DNA of 64,000 nt from Mycobacterium scrofulaceum (GTDB lineage Bacteria; Actinomycetota; Actinomycetes; Mycobacteriales; Mycobacteriaceae). Made by a program: the position numbers and the translations under genes. The number at the start of each line of letters is the position of its first letter. Positions within the stretch are counted from its first letter, which is position 1. Of the stretch, positions 23,717 to 32,439 are shown one piece after another. Below the pieces are notes generated by a model that worked only from the letters and a program-made list of their open reading frames with translations, searched no databases and was not told the DNA's origin. The DNA lies in the NCBI RefSeq assembly GCF_002086735.1, contig NZ_MVIJ01000019.1, forward strand, positions 36,160-100,159, in the 5' to 3' direction.

Positions 23717-25942
23717 CTACTTTCGGGGTAGCCCGAGGATCATCTGGGCGATGATGTTCAACTGGATCTCCCGGGTGCCGCCGCCGATCAGCTCGGCGGG
23801 CAGGTGCAGGTAGCGCTCCACGACGTCGGGGTCGGCATCGGCGACCATGGCCGTGCGCCCGGTCAACCGTAGGGTGGCCTCGAAGGTTCTGCGCAGCAGC
23901 TCGTTCATCGCCACCTTGGCGATGCTGGACGCCGGCCCCGACGCCTGGCCGTCGAGCAGCCGGATGGTTTCCCGCACACCCAGCGCCTTGATGGCGTTGG
24001 CGTAGGCGTCGAGTTCGCCGAGCGAGCGCAGCGCGTCGTCGCGGTCCGGTCCCGGTTGCGCCGCGAGCCGGCGCAGCGCGGACGCCCGGTCGAACTTCAC
24101 GTAACCGCTGATGGCCGAACGCTCTTCGGCCATGGTGGCGATCGCCAGGTTCCAGCCGTCGTTGGGGGCGCCCAGCAACATCTCGTCGGGGACGAAGACG
24201 TCGTCGAGGAACACCTCGTTGAAGTGAGCCTGCCCGGTGGCGGTTTTGATCGGCTGGATTTCGATGCCGGGCGAGCGCATATCCAGGATGAAGTAACCGA
24301 TGCCACGGTGTTTGGCGGCTTCGGGATCGGTGCGCGCCAGCAGGGCGCCGAGGTCGGCGTACTGCGCCAACGACGTCCAGATCTTGTGGCCGTTGATCCG
24401 CCAACCGCCGTCGACCTTGGTCGCCCGGGTTGCCAGCGACGCGAGGTCGGAGCCGGCGCCCGGCTCGCTGAACAGCTGGCACCAATGGATCTCGCCGCGC
24501 TGGGTCGGCGGAATCAGCTTTTCTTGCAAGTCTGTCGGTGCCGCGGCCAGCACCGAGGGCAGGATCCACTCGGCGATGTTCAGCGACGGCCGGACCAGAC
24601 CGGGTCGCTTGGCGAACTCTTCGTCGATGATGAGCTGCTTGAGGGGACCCGCATCCACGCCCCACGGCGCCGGCCAGTGCGGCGCGATCAGGCCGGCATC
24701 GGCCAGCAACGTCCGCTGAGGGCCGGAGGCCTGGTCCGGGTAGTCGCCGTGCGGTGCCGGTTGGTCGTTGCGCAACTGCATTGCGGCGTCGAGGGTCTCG
24801 GCCACCCAGGACCGGAAGTGCGATTCCGCGTCGCCCAGGTCGACCGACATGTCGCGCTGCTGGGTGCAGGTCAGCTGCCCCAGGCGCCGGGCCCAGCGAT
24901 TCGCCGGGCCGATCGATGCCGCGAGGCTGATCGCCCGCCGCCAGTACAGGTGCAGGTCGTGCTCCCAGGTGAAGCCGATGGCGCCGAACATGGTCAACGC
25001 GTCGAGGACGAGGTCGGGCACCGGCGAGATCGCGATCACCGCCGCACCGGCGGAGGCCATGCGGTGCTGGTCGATCGGCTCGTCGGCGGCGCGCACGGCG
25101 TCCCAGGCCGCGGCGGTGGTCAGCTCGCTGCTGACCAACAGCATCGCGGCGTTGTGCTGCAACGCCTGGAAGGTCCCGATCACCTTGCCGAACTGTTCCC
25201 GGATGCGCAGGTGTGCGGTGACCGCTTCGACAGACCACTGCACGATGCCGGCCATCGCGCTGGCCAGCAGGCCCAGCGTGACGCACCGCGCGCGGTCGGC
25301 ATCGATGCCGCTGAGCACCTCGGAGCCGGCCGCGCGGTAGGCGTCCAGCCGCAACACCCCGGCATCGGCGACGAGGTCGGTACTGTTCACGGCTTCGGTT
25401 CTCGCGGTCGGCTTTTCGGCGTCGACGACCACCCAGACCAGCGCGTCGTCCTCATCGCGCGCGGCCACGAGAACCGTCCGCGCCGCGCACACGCCCGCGG
25501 TCACCTCCGACGCCCCGGTGACCAGCCATCCCCCGCCGTCGGGACGCGCGCTGAAGTCGCCGTCGCCGGGGAGCACGACGGCGGCGGTGGCGCCGGCGGC
25601 CAGGTCGCGCAGCAACGCTTCGGCGGCCGGCGTCGCATCGGCCAGCAAGGCGACCGCTCCCGCCGCGACGGTCGGCAGCAGCGGCCCGGGCAACAGCGCC
25701 TTGCCCGAAGCCTCGATGACGCAGGCCGCGTCGATCAGCCGGCCGCCCTGACCGCCCAGGCTTTCGGGCAGGTGCACGGCATGAAACCCGTTGCCGACCA
25801 GAGCCTCCCACCACGGCGGCCTGCGCCCCGCCGCGAGGGCGTCGAAGCTGTCGCGGGTGGCGGCGATGGGCGCGTGCCGGGCGGCGAACTGCCCGACGGC
25901 AACGCTGAGTTCCTGCTGCTCCGGGCTCAGTCCGAGGGTCAC
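23717..25942 (-). CDS. Fused two-unit acyl-CoA dehydrogenase (FadE6/FadE34-like)
   Basis: 741-aa protein joining two acyl-CoA dehydrogenase units. The N-unit (1-370) ends with FGAIGFTWEHDLHLYWRRA, the hallmark of the partner (beta) subunit. The C-unit (about 385-741) carries the FAD motif SEPGAGSDLASLATRA, WRINGHKIWTS and the closing GGGTREIQLNIIAQMILG. This is the fused form of the alpha/beta dehydrogenases that mycobacteria use on bulky sterol-like CoA esters (FadE34 type, family knowledge). It would introduce the alpha,beta double bond. First gene of the operon 25942-22080. The promoter overlaps operator copy 2. Confidence 0.92.
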   Translation of the reverse strand: MTLGLSPEQQELSVAVGQFAARHAPIAATRDSFDALAAGRRPPWWEALVGNGFHAVHLPESLGGQGGRLIDAACVIEASGKALLPGPLLPTVAAGAVALLADATPAAEALLRDLAAGATAAVVLPGDGDFSARPDGGGWLVTGASEVTAGVCAARTVLVAARDEDDALVWVVVDAEKPTARTEAVNSTDLVADAGVLRLDAYRAAGSEVLSGIDADRARCVTLGLLASAMAGIVQWSVEAVTAHLRIREQFGKVIGTFQALQHNAAMLLVSSELTTAAAWDAVRAADEPIDQHRMASAGAAVIAISPVPDLVLDALTMFGAIGFTWEHDLHLYWRRAISLAASIGPANRWARRLGQLTCTQQRDMSVDLGDAESHFRSWVAETLDAAMQLRNDQPAPHGDYPDQASGPQRTLLADAGLIAPHWPAPWGVDAGPLKQLIIDEEFAKRPGLVRPSLNIAEWILPSVLAAAPTDLQEKLIPPTQRGEIHWCQLFSEPGAGSDLASLATRATKVDGGWRINGHKIWTSLAQYADLGALLARTDPEAAKHRGIGYFILDMRSPGIEIQPIKTATGQAHFNEVFLDDVFVPDEMLLGAPNDGWNLAIATMAEERSAISGYVKFDRASALRRLAAQPGPDRDDALRSLGELDAYANAIKALGVRETIRLLDGQASGPASSIAKVAMNELLRRTFEATLRLTGRTAMVADADPDVVERYLHLPAELIGGGTREIQLNIIAQMILGLPRK

Positions 25943-25998
25943 GATGCCGGCCGAGAGGTGACTAAGGTTGGCCGCACCGACTGCTATCCTTCCGACTT

Positions 25999-26022
25999 AC
26001 AAGACGGACCGTCTCGTCTTGT
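25999..26022. promoter_or_regulatory. Shared TetR operator, copy 2 (divergent promoter)
   Basis: Outer arms ACAAGACG and CGTCTTGT are exact complements around GACCGTCT; an inner AGACGG-A-CCGTCT palindrome is nested within. 26001-26019 equals copy 1 at 13986. It lies between the acyl-CoA dehydrogenase operon and the TetR gene. Confidence 0.8.
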
Positions 26023-26084
26023 GGCAGACTACCGGCGGTAGTCGGGCGATGTAAAGCGGGCCCCCGCGCAGTGAGGACCACCAG

Positions 26085-26666
26085 ATGCCAAGCGATCTCA
26101 CCCAGGTGGGCCCGCCCAGGCGCCGCAGCGAGAAGTCCCGCACGGCGATCGTCACCGCCACGCGCGAGCTGCTTCTCGAGCGCGGATTCGACGGCCTGAC
26201 CATCGAGGCGGTCGCCGCTCGGGCCAGAGTGGGCAAGCAGACCATCTATCGGTGGTGGCCCAGCCGCCCGGCGCTGGTCGCCGACGTCATGCTCGAGGAC
26301 GCCGACAAGCTGCTGGCGTCGGTAGCCCACACCGGCGACCTGGCAACCGACCTGGTGGGCTGGGTGGGCAAGCTGGTCACCAGCCTGACGACGGCCCGCG
26401 GCTCCGCCATGTTGCGGACGCTGACCGTCGCCGGCATGGAACACGAGGAGACCGCCGTGCGGCTGCGGGCCGGCTTCAGCGCGCCGCTGCACGAGAGCGT
26501 GCGGGCGCGGCTGGTCGCCGAGGGCATTGCCGCCGCCACCGCCGAGTCGGCCGCGGACGCGATCGTCGGCGGCGTGGTGTATCCGATCCTTTCCGGCGCC
26601 CAGCCCTACTCGCGGCGCCGCGCCGAGCGCACGACGCGGCTCATCGTGGACGCGCTCAAAGGTTGA
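26085..26666 (+). CDS. TetR family regulator of the catabolic island
   Basis: 193-aa TetR protein: [42 protein letters not shown], then a TetR_C ligand domain. The [16 protein letters not shown] signature belongs to the group with the C_16-like domain that often senses acyl-CoA or hydrophobic ligands. It is divergent from the dehydrogenase operon over operator copy 2 and is the natural candidate for binding copy 1 before the acyl-CoA ligase. ATG 26085. It converges with the next TetR, 10 bp apart. Confidence 0.9.
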   Translation: MPSDLTQVGPPRRRSEKSRTAIVTATRELLLERGFDGLTIEAVAARARVGKQTIYRWWPSRPALVADVMLEDADKLLASVAHTGDLATDLVGWVGKLVTSLTTARGSAMLRTLTVAGMEHEETAVRLRAGFSAPLHESVRARLVAEGIAAATAESAADAIVGGVVYPILSGAQPYSRRRAERTTRLIVDALKG

Positions 26667-26676
26667 CACCGGCCGA

Positions 26677-27261
26677 TCACCCGACCGTGATCGCCGCCAG
26701 CCCCTGACCGACGCGGTCCGGTAGGGAGCCCCCGTGGCTGAGCCAGTCATCGAGGGCAATGCGCACCGTCGCCATCGCCAGCGCACCGATGAGCCGCGGC
26801 CTGGGGTCCTGGGGCGCCAATCGCGGCAGCCGCGGCGCGACGAGCTCGGCGATCGCCAGTTCGTACCGCACGTAGATGTGCAGCGTCCAGGCGTCCAGTG
26901 TCTCCGAAGACCTTGTCAGCACGGCCAATTCACGAATCTGGTCTTCGATGTCGGCGAACCCGCCGGCGAGCTCCGCGAAGGCCCCGGTGACCGCGTCGGT
27001 GGCGTTCAGGTGATCGGGCTGGGCCGCCAGGGCGGTGGTGATGCGGTTGAGCCAGTGGACGGTCATGCCCTCGGCGACGGCGTCTTCCTTGGAGTTGAAG
27101 TAGCGGAAGAAGGTGGCCCGCCCGATGTCGGCCTGGTCGGCGATGCGATCGATCGTCGTGCCCGCCAGGCCGCGATCGGCGACCAGCTGGGCGGCGACGG
27201 CGGCGATGCGCCGGCGCATCGCCGTGCGCTTCCGTTCGGCCAGCGACGTCGTGGCAACCAT
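26677..27261 (-). CDS. TetR family regulator of the DUF1214/sulfotransferase unit
   Basis: 194-aa TetR protein: ERKRTAMRRRIAAVAAQLVAD, HTH TTIDRIADQADIGRATFFRYF, and a TetR_C domain. IGRATFFRYF types are common among mycobacterial lipid regulators. ATG 27261 has AAGGGGGGGG directly upstream. The divergent space to 27323 holds two adjacent palindromes of the same design, so it probably controls the DUF1214 gene and itself. Confidence 0.9.
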   Translation of the reverse strand: MVATTSLAERKRTAMRRRIAAVAAQLVADRGLAGTTIDRIADQADIGRATFFRYFNSKEDAVAEGMTVHWLNRITTALAAQPDHLNATDAVTGAFAELAGGFADIEDQIRELAVLTRSSETLDAWTLHIYVRYELAIAELVAPRLPRLAPQDPRPRLIGALAMATVRIALDDWLSHGGSLPDRVGQGLAAITVG

Positions 27262-27297
27262 TCCCCCCCCTTTCCCCGCGAATCGACGCCTAGATCG

Positions 27298-27312
27298 TAA
27301 GACATAGTCTTA
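27298..27312. promoter_or_regulatory. Palindromic operator 1, divergent TetR/DUF1214
   Basis: TAAGACATAGTCTTA, perfect 6-bp arms with a 3-bp spacer. Same layout (half-site GAC-N3-GTC) as the next site; centres are 18 bp apart. Confidence 0.65.
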
Positions 27313-27315
27313 GCA

Positions 27316-27330
27316 TGAGACGATGTCTCA
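27316..27330. promoter_or_regulatory. Palindromic operator 2, over the DUF1214 start codon
   Basis: TGAGACGATGTCTCA, perfect 6-bp arms, 3-bp spacer. The predicted start ATG (27323-27325) is inside it, so a bound repressor would sit on the start of a short- or no-leader transcript. Confidence 0.65.
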
Positions 27331-28420
27331 GCATCCCGGTTCGTCCGATCAGCACGGCCCAGCGGCGCGCGCCGCGTGGCAGTTCTTCCAGCAGATGCTT
27401 GCCGACGTCACCAAGGTCGTGACCGAGGACGCCGAGTCCGAGCGCGAATTGCTCGAGGGGCTGCGGCTGATCGCCCGAATTTCCTCGCTGTGCGCGCAGA
27501 TGTCGGTCGAGTCCGACGCCGAGCGGCCCACCTTCTTCGATATGTGTTCGGAGAACCGCATGGTCGGCGGGCCCAACCCCGACGGCAACTACTACCTGGC
27601 GATGATTCGCGGGGACCGGAGCTACCGGATCACCGGGTCCCGCGGCACCAGCGCCTACCTCGGGGTACAGATCCTGGCCGGCACCGGCCTCACGCCGCGC
27701 CGCATGGCGGCCTACGTCAGCGACGTCGACCTGGCTCTGAGCGCCGGCGAATTCGCGCTCGTGCTCGCGGCGGACGAGCCATCCGATCTGGCCGGCGGGC
27801 AGTGGGTGAAGATTCCCGACGACGCTTCGTCCGTCGTGGTCCGCGAGTACATCGGCGACCGTGCGCGCGAGGAGCTGGCCGCGCTGCGGATCGAGGCGCT
27901 GGATCCCGGCCCGCTGACGCCGCTGACCGACAGCGGGCTCGCCGACCAGTTCACCGCGATGGCCTGGTCGCTGATGAAGCTCGCGACGCTGCACCGCACC
28001 ATCCGGCCCGAATTGCTAGACGCGCCAAACTCATTGGTGACGGCCGAGGCCGCCAACCTGGGCTCCGCCGATACCACGCCGGACAACCTGTACATGCTCG
28101 GGACCTACCGGCTCGACCCCGATGAGGCCCTGGTGCTCGACATCGATCCCCCCGACACCCGGTACTGGAACGTCACGCTGGAAAGCATCTGGCACGAGTG
28201 CCTGGAGCCGCGCGTCCGGCACAGCTCGGTGACGAATCGCGGCGTGCTGCCCGACGCGGACGGGCGGGTGCGAATCGCGATCTCCGCCAAGGATTTAGGC
28301 GTGGGACACTGGCTCGACACCGGCGGCAGACATCGTGGCTTCGTCGTCCTGCGCTGGCTGGACAACCCCAGCCCACCCGATGTGAGGGTGTCGGTGCGCC
28401 GATGTGAGGAGCCGGTATGA
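27323..28420 (+). CDS. DUF1214 domain protein
   Basis: 365-aa protein with the DUF1214 C-terminal domain: DTRYWNVTLESIWHECLEP, then RVRIAISAKDLGVGHWLDTGG and GFVVLRWL. These phrases match the conserved core (NYW-like, DPG-like and D/GHW blocks) of DUF1214/DUF1254 proteins, of unknown biochemical role and often near lipid or CoA genes. No signal peptide, unlike many members. ATG 27323 is the first start and overlaps an operator. The final bases overlap the sulfotransferase start as ATGA, so the two are coupled. Confidence 0.85.
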   Translation: MSQHPGSSDQHGPAARAAWQFFQQMLADVTKVVTEDAESERELLEGLRLIARISSLCAQMSVESDAERPTFFDMCSENRMVGGPNPDGNYYLAMIRGDRSYRITGSRGTSAYLGVQILAGTGLTPRRMAAYVSDVDLALSAGEFALVLAADEPSDLAGGQWVKIPDDASSVVVREYIGDRAREELAALRIEALDPGPLTPLTDSGLADQFTAMAWSLMKLATLHRTIRPELLDAPNSLVTAEAANLGSADTTPDNLYMLGTYRLDPDEALVLDIDPPDTRYWNVTLESIWHECLEPRVRHSSVTNRGVLPDADGRVRIAISAKDLGVGHWLDTGGRHRGFVVLRWLDNPSPPDVRVSVRRCEEPV

Positions 28421-29589
28421 CCCTGCGTGACCGCTTCGCCCCCGAACGGCTCATCGCCGCCGCCTGCGAGGAGGCCGGCAGCGACGACTTCGGCGCCGAG
28501 GGGTGGCGGCCCGGCCTGCACCGCCTCACCGACGGGCTGATCAACGACGCCCGGCTGTCCGACATCGGCGTGGAGATCGCCCACCTCGACATCATGCGGG
28601 CACTCAAGAACCGTCTCGGGGTGACCGCCTGGCGCAAGCAACATCCCGAGATCGCCGCCGAACCGGTTGCGGCGCCGATCTTCATCGTCGGCCAGCCGCG
28701 CACCGGAACGACGATCCTCTACGACCTGCTTGCCCAGGATCCGGGGCTGCGCGCCCCGCTGACGTGGGAGGTCGACGAGCCCTGCCCGGTGCCGCGGCCG
28801 GAGACCTATCACGACGATCCGCGCATCGCGCAGACACAGGCAAGCATCGACATGTCCGAACAGATCATGCCGGGGTTCCTGGCGTTTCATCCGATGGGCG
28901 CGCTCGTCGGGCAGGAGTGCGTGCGCATCACGGCCGGCGAGTTCGTCAGCATGATCTTTTCGGTGCAGTACCGCCTGCCGAACTACTATCGCTGGCTGCT
29001 CTACGAGGCGGACCACGCGGGCGCCTACCGCTATCACCGGATTTTTCTGCAGCACTTGCAATCCGGAGTCCCGGGCCAGTGGTTGCTCAAGTCCCCCGCG
29101 CACCTGTGGCAGCTCGACACGCTGCTGGCCGAATACCCCGACGCGCTGATCGTGCAGACCCATCGCGACCCGCTCAACGTCATCTCGTCGATCGCCGCGC
29201 TGACCCACCACCTGCGCCGGATGTGCAGCGACGAGTCCAGCGTCGCCGAGTGCGCGGCCCAGTCCTACGAGGAGATCGCCGTCGGCCTGGAGCGCGAGAT
29301 GGCGTTGCGGGACAGCGGGGCGGTGCCCGCGGACCGGGTGATCGACGTGCAGTACAGCGACTTCGTCAATGACCCGTGGACCACGATCAAGGACATCTAC
29401 CAGCGGCTGGATCGCGAGCTGCGGCCCGACGCCGAGCAGAAGATGCGTGGCTTCCTCGCCGCCCACCCCGGTGACGGCGGGCGCGGCCGCTACACCTGGT
29501 CGGACACCGGCCTGCCAGAGGGCGAGGTGCGGGAGCGGGTGCGCGCCTATCAGGAGCGCTACGGGGTGCCGACCGAAACGCTGCGATGA
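28417..29589 (+). CDS. PAPS-dependent sulfotransferase family protein
   Basis: 390-aa sulfotransferase-3-type protein. The 5'-phosphosulfate loop GQPRTGTTILYDLL is at about residues 92-105, and the 3'-phosphate segment is THRDPLNVISSIAAL. LLKSPAHLWQLD and the C-terminal HPGDGGRGRYTWSDTGL block are typical of the mycobacterial Stf-like group. It would transfer sulfate from PAPS to a hydroxyl, perhaps of a lipid or sterol-like molecule. ATG 28417 overlaps the DUF1214 stop codon. Cytoplasmic, no membrane segment. Substrate unknown. Confidence 0.9.
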   Translation: MTLRDRFAPERLIAAACEEAGSDDFGAEGWRPGLHRLTDGLINDARLSDIGVEIAHLDIMRALKNRLGVTAWRKQHPEIAAEPVAAPIFIVGQPRTGTTILYDLLAQDPGLRAPLTWEVDEPCPVPRPETYHDDPRIAQTQASIDMSEQIMPGFLAFHPMGALVGQECVRITAGEFVSMIFSVQYRLPNYYRWLLYEADHAGAYRYHRIFLQHLQSGVPGQWLLKSPAHLWQLDTLLAEYPDALIVQTHRDPLNVISSIAALTHHLRRMCSDESSVAECAAQSYEEIAVGLEREMALRDSGAVPADRVIDVQYSDFVNDPWTTIKDIYQRLDRELRPDAEQKMRGFLAAHPGDGGRGRYTWSDTGLPEGEVRERVRAYQERYGVPTETLR

Positions 29590-29617
29590 GGCGGCACCCC
29601 GCGTCCGGTTGTGGGAG

Positions 29618-30463
29618 CTAGGGTGCGAGCCTGACGAAGCCGGGCCCCATGGGGGGAGCCGGCGGCGGGGGCGGTGCGGGCGCCGGCGCCGGCGCGACCG
29701 GACCGCCACCACTGGTGCTCCCACCTCCGTTGCCGCCGGCGGGCGCCCCCGGCACGGGACGAACCGCGGGCGGCTTCACCTGCTGCGGCGGGGATGGCGC
29801 CTGCTGCGGTGGCGGGGTCAGCCGTTTGGGTACACGCGGCGCCGCGATCAGCTTGGGCGGAGTCCGCAGATGGTCGGCCGGCGGCGGCGGCGGAATCGGC
29901 GGCGGGCTCGGCGGGGTCATGTCGCCGGAGGGAAGCGGTCCGATCAGCGAAACGGGCGCCGTCGCACGCCGTCCCACGACACCGACGCTTGTCGGCGGTT
30001 GACCCGGTTCGTATGCAGCGGCGGGCACGTACCCGGCGGTGGCTCGCGTCGGCTCGTACGAAGCGGGCGCCGGATGCGCCACGATGGACGTGATTTTGCT
30101 CTGATCGTTTGGGCAATAGGCCTCGACCGACGCGGTGATGAACCGGACCATGGTGGATTCGAGGCGGGCCGGGGGGTAGCTGCGCTCGGCCGGATCCTTG
30201 GCGTACGCATGGTTCACCATCGTGCTCACGACGGTGCGCGCCGGAATGCCGCGATCAAGCACGAGACAAATTTTGTGGGCTGTGCTGATCAGGCTTGGCA
30301 CGCCCTCGAGGGCGGGGATGTCCTCCTGGTTGAGCAGCGCCTTGAAGAGGTCGTCCTGGTTTGGGTCGGCCGTTGCTGCGGCGCCGCGCAGAACCGCGCC
30401 GCCGGTGAGCACCACGACGGTGGCGACGACAGCGCTGAGGTGGCCAGTGATGCGGGTGAACAT
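29618..30463 (-). CDS. Exported DUF732 protein with a long proline-rich tail
   Basis: 281 aa. A signal peptide (LSAVVATVVVLTGGAV, cleavage after AAATA) is followed by a DUF732 domain at about 33-120 with its two Cys (HKICLVLD and EAYCPND), likely disulphide bonded. From about residue 170 the chain is a Pro/Ala/Gly-rich tail with poly-Pro runs (PPPIPPPPP, PAPPPPPAPP). Such tails usually span or decorate the mycobacterial cell wall. ATG 30463. Convergent with the sulfotransferase gene, 28 bp apart. Function of DUF732 unknown. Confidence 0.88.
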   Translation of the reverse strand: MFTRITGHLSAVVATVVVLTGGAVLRGAAATADPNQDDLFKALLNQEDIPALEGVPSLISTAHKICLVLDRGIPARTVVSTMVNHAYAKDPAERSYPPARLESTMVRFITASVEAYCPNDQSKITSIVAHPAPASYEPTRATAGYVPAAAYEPGQPPTSVGVVGRRATAPVSLIGPLPSGDMTPPSPPPIPPPPPADHLRTPPKLIAAPRVPKRLTPPPQQAPSPPQQVKPPAVRPVPGAPAGGNGGGSTSGGGPVAPAPAPAPPPPPAPPMGPGFVRLAP

Positions 30464-31354
30464 GGGGAGTTTCCGTTTCTGGTAGTGCCGTCGACTGACG
30501 GGGTTCGAATCATGAATTGCGCCGCGCGCGTGGGTTGTCTGGTCGAGCTCTCCGGCGCGGCGCGAAATCGGTGAGCAATGGGCTCACCTCAATCGTTGAC
30601 GCGCAAAGCATTTGGATGCCACAGCGCTGAATCGCCGCTCTGACGAGTCGCTGGCGGCGGACGCCAACGCACCGATCAGTGGCCAATCTCAGAACCGCTT
30701 CGCGGCAGGGCAACCCGGAAAGTAGGGCGAGGCAGACCTCGTCCATTCCGCCAGATCCCAACAGTCGCTGGATGCAGTCTCCAGCAGTGGGCACGCCGTT
30801 TGGACACGGCATGCTTCAAGCGTAGCGCCGCCCTTCCGGCCTGGGTGGGCATGTCCTGAGTCTCAGCTGCAAACTCGCTGTCAGCCGCCAAGCGAAGGAT
30901 CGTTTCGGTCGCGAAACCTCAGCGGGCCGAGGCTCATTCGCTATGTCGGTGTCCTCGAGGGGCCTGCCGGGCACCCGGGGTGGGAGCGGCCTGCGAAGGG
31001 GGTCTCGACTGCCGCTCGGCATGTCGGCCACAGCCGCAATGCATTTCGCACTCGGGCTTCGGCAGCACGCCGCCGAGCGTTCCGGCGCGGCACTGGTTGG
31101 CAGCCCGGTTCGATCGCCGCTCCGCACACGGTTCGTCCCCAGCTACCGAGCTGATGGCGACCGAAGGCGGCCTCCCGATAGATACGCCAACACCCGGTGA
31201 GAGGCTGCCCCACCGGGCGACAAGCCGGCGCAGCCATCGGCCGCCGGCACAACGCGTAAGATCACCGCAAAGGCGCCGGGACAACGTCGGCGGAGGGTTG
31301 CCTGCTGCCACCGACGCGCGAAGACTCCTGCACCGCAACGCGTTAGGAGCGGCC
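30464..31354. other. 890-bp region without a supported gene
   Basis: Several 60- to 150-codon frames overlap on both strands here, rich in Arg/Pro/Cys with no ribosome sites or domains, which is the pattern of noncoding high-GC DNA or long-decayed coding sequence. No fluoride-riboswitch core was recognised in front of the DUF190 gene. The strand direction of the DUF732 and DUF190 genes makes this a divergent promoter region for both. Confidence 0.5.
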
Positions 31355-32434
31355 ATGGACGAAGACTGTTTGAAGCTCACCACGTATCTGGCCGAGCGCC
31401 GGCGCACCGAGCAGGGCTTCCTTTCCGATGTGCTGCTCGACCTCTACGCGCGACATCGCGTCGCCTGCGGCGTGGTGCTGCGCGGCATCGGCGGCTTCGG
31501 CAGCGGACGTCACCTGAGAACCGACGAATCGTTGTCGTTGTCCGAAGATCCGCCCGTCGCGATCATCGCCGTCGACACGAGGACGAAGATGGAAGCCTTG
31601 CTCGAACCGGTGCTCGCCATCAAGCAGCGCGGCCTGGTCACCTTGGAGCGGGCGCGGCTGCTGCGCGACGGCATCGCGCCGCTGCCACTCCCCGAGGAGT
31701 TGCGGGAAGCCGTCAAGCTGACCGTGTACGTCGGCCGCAAGGAACGTGTCAACGGCTCCCCCGCCTACGTCGCCGTCTGCGATCTGCTGCACCGGCGCCG
31801 GATAGCCGGCGCATCGGTACTACTGGGGGTCGACGGCGTCACCGACGGGCAACGGCACCGGGCGCGCTTCTTCGGCCGCAACGCCGATGTGCCGATGATG
31901 ATCGTCGCCGTCGGTTTCGCCGAGCGCATCGGCGCGGTGCTGCCGGAGCTGGCGGAGCTGCTCCACCAACCCTTGGTCACGCTCGAGCGGGTCCGCGTGT
32001 GCAAACGCGACGGCGCACTCCTGGAACGGCCGCACGTGTTGCCGGGGGTTGACGAACGCGGTCTGCCGCTGTGGCAGAAGTTGACCGTCTACACCTCGGA
32101 GTCCGCCCTGCACGACGGGGTACCGATTCATCGCGCGATCGTGCAGCGACTCCGCCAGCGCGAATCACCCGACGGCGCGACGGTGGTGCGCGGCATCTGG
32201 GGATATCACGGCGATCATCGACCGCACGGTGACAAGTTCTTCTCGCTACGTCGCCGCGTCCCCGTGCTGACCACAGTCATCGACACCCCGGCCCACACCG
32301 CCGAATCCTTCGATGTGATCGACGAATTGACCCGCGAGGAGGGGCTGGTGACGAGCGAGATGGTGCCCGCGGTGGTGTCGGACGAGGACGACACCGACGA
32401 GGGCCCGCCGCGCATGGCCCACCACCGCTACTAG
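31355..32434 (+). CDS. Triple DUF190 protein
   Basis: 359-aa protein made of three DUF190 units: about 5-105 (LKLTTYLAERRRTEQGF, GVVLRGIGGFGSGRH), 118-225 (VKLTVYVGRKERVNGSPAY, GASVLLGVDGVTDGQRH) and 245-345 (QKLTVYTSESALHDGVPIH, GATVVRGIWGYHGDHRPH). DUF190 is a PII-like ferredoxin fold, often fused to or beside CrcB fluoride channels (established association). Usual members are single units of about 100 aa. No crcB gene is in the window. ATG 31355 is preceded by TTAGGAGC. The acidic tail DEDDTDEG lies after the third unit. The three units could form a trimer-like ring from one chain. Confidence 0.9.
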   Translation: MDEDCLKLTTYLAERRRTEQGFLSDVLLDLYARHRVACGVVLRGIGGFGSGRHLRTDESLSLSEDPPVAIIAVDTRTKMEALLEPVLAIKQRGLVTLERARLLRDGIAPLPLPEELREAVKLTVYVGRKERVNGSPAYVAVCDLLHRRRIAGASVLLGVDGVTDGQRHRARFFGRNADVPMMIVAVGFAERIGAVLPELAELLHQPLVTLERVRVCKRDGALLERPHVLPGVDERGLPLWQKLTVYTSESALHDGVPIHRAIVQRLRQRESPDGATVVRGIWGYHGDHRPHGDKFFSLRRRVPVLTTVIDTPAHTAESFDVIDELTREEGLVTSEMVPAVVSDEDDTDEGPPRMAHHRY

Positions 32435-32439
32435 GTAGG

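Noticed and set aside
22500..25286. 928-codon continuous minus frame covering two genes
   Set aside because: Only its last 402 codons are real (thiolase B from 23708); the rest is out of frame with the dehydrogenase.
29649..30002. Gly-rich plus-strand frame resembling a PE_PGRS fragment
   Set aside because: It is the complement of the poly-Pro tail of the DUF732 protein.
30464..31300. Overlapping 70-150 codon frames on both strands
   Set aside because: No ribosome sites, no domains, Arg/Pro/Cys-rich; likely noncoding or decayed.
31200..31354. Fluoride riboswitch before the DUF190 gene
   Set aside because: The family link to CrcB made it worth looking for, but the conserved pseudoknot core could not be recognised.
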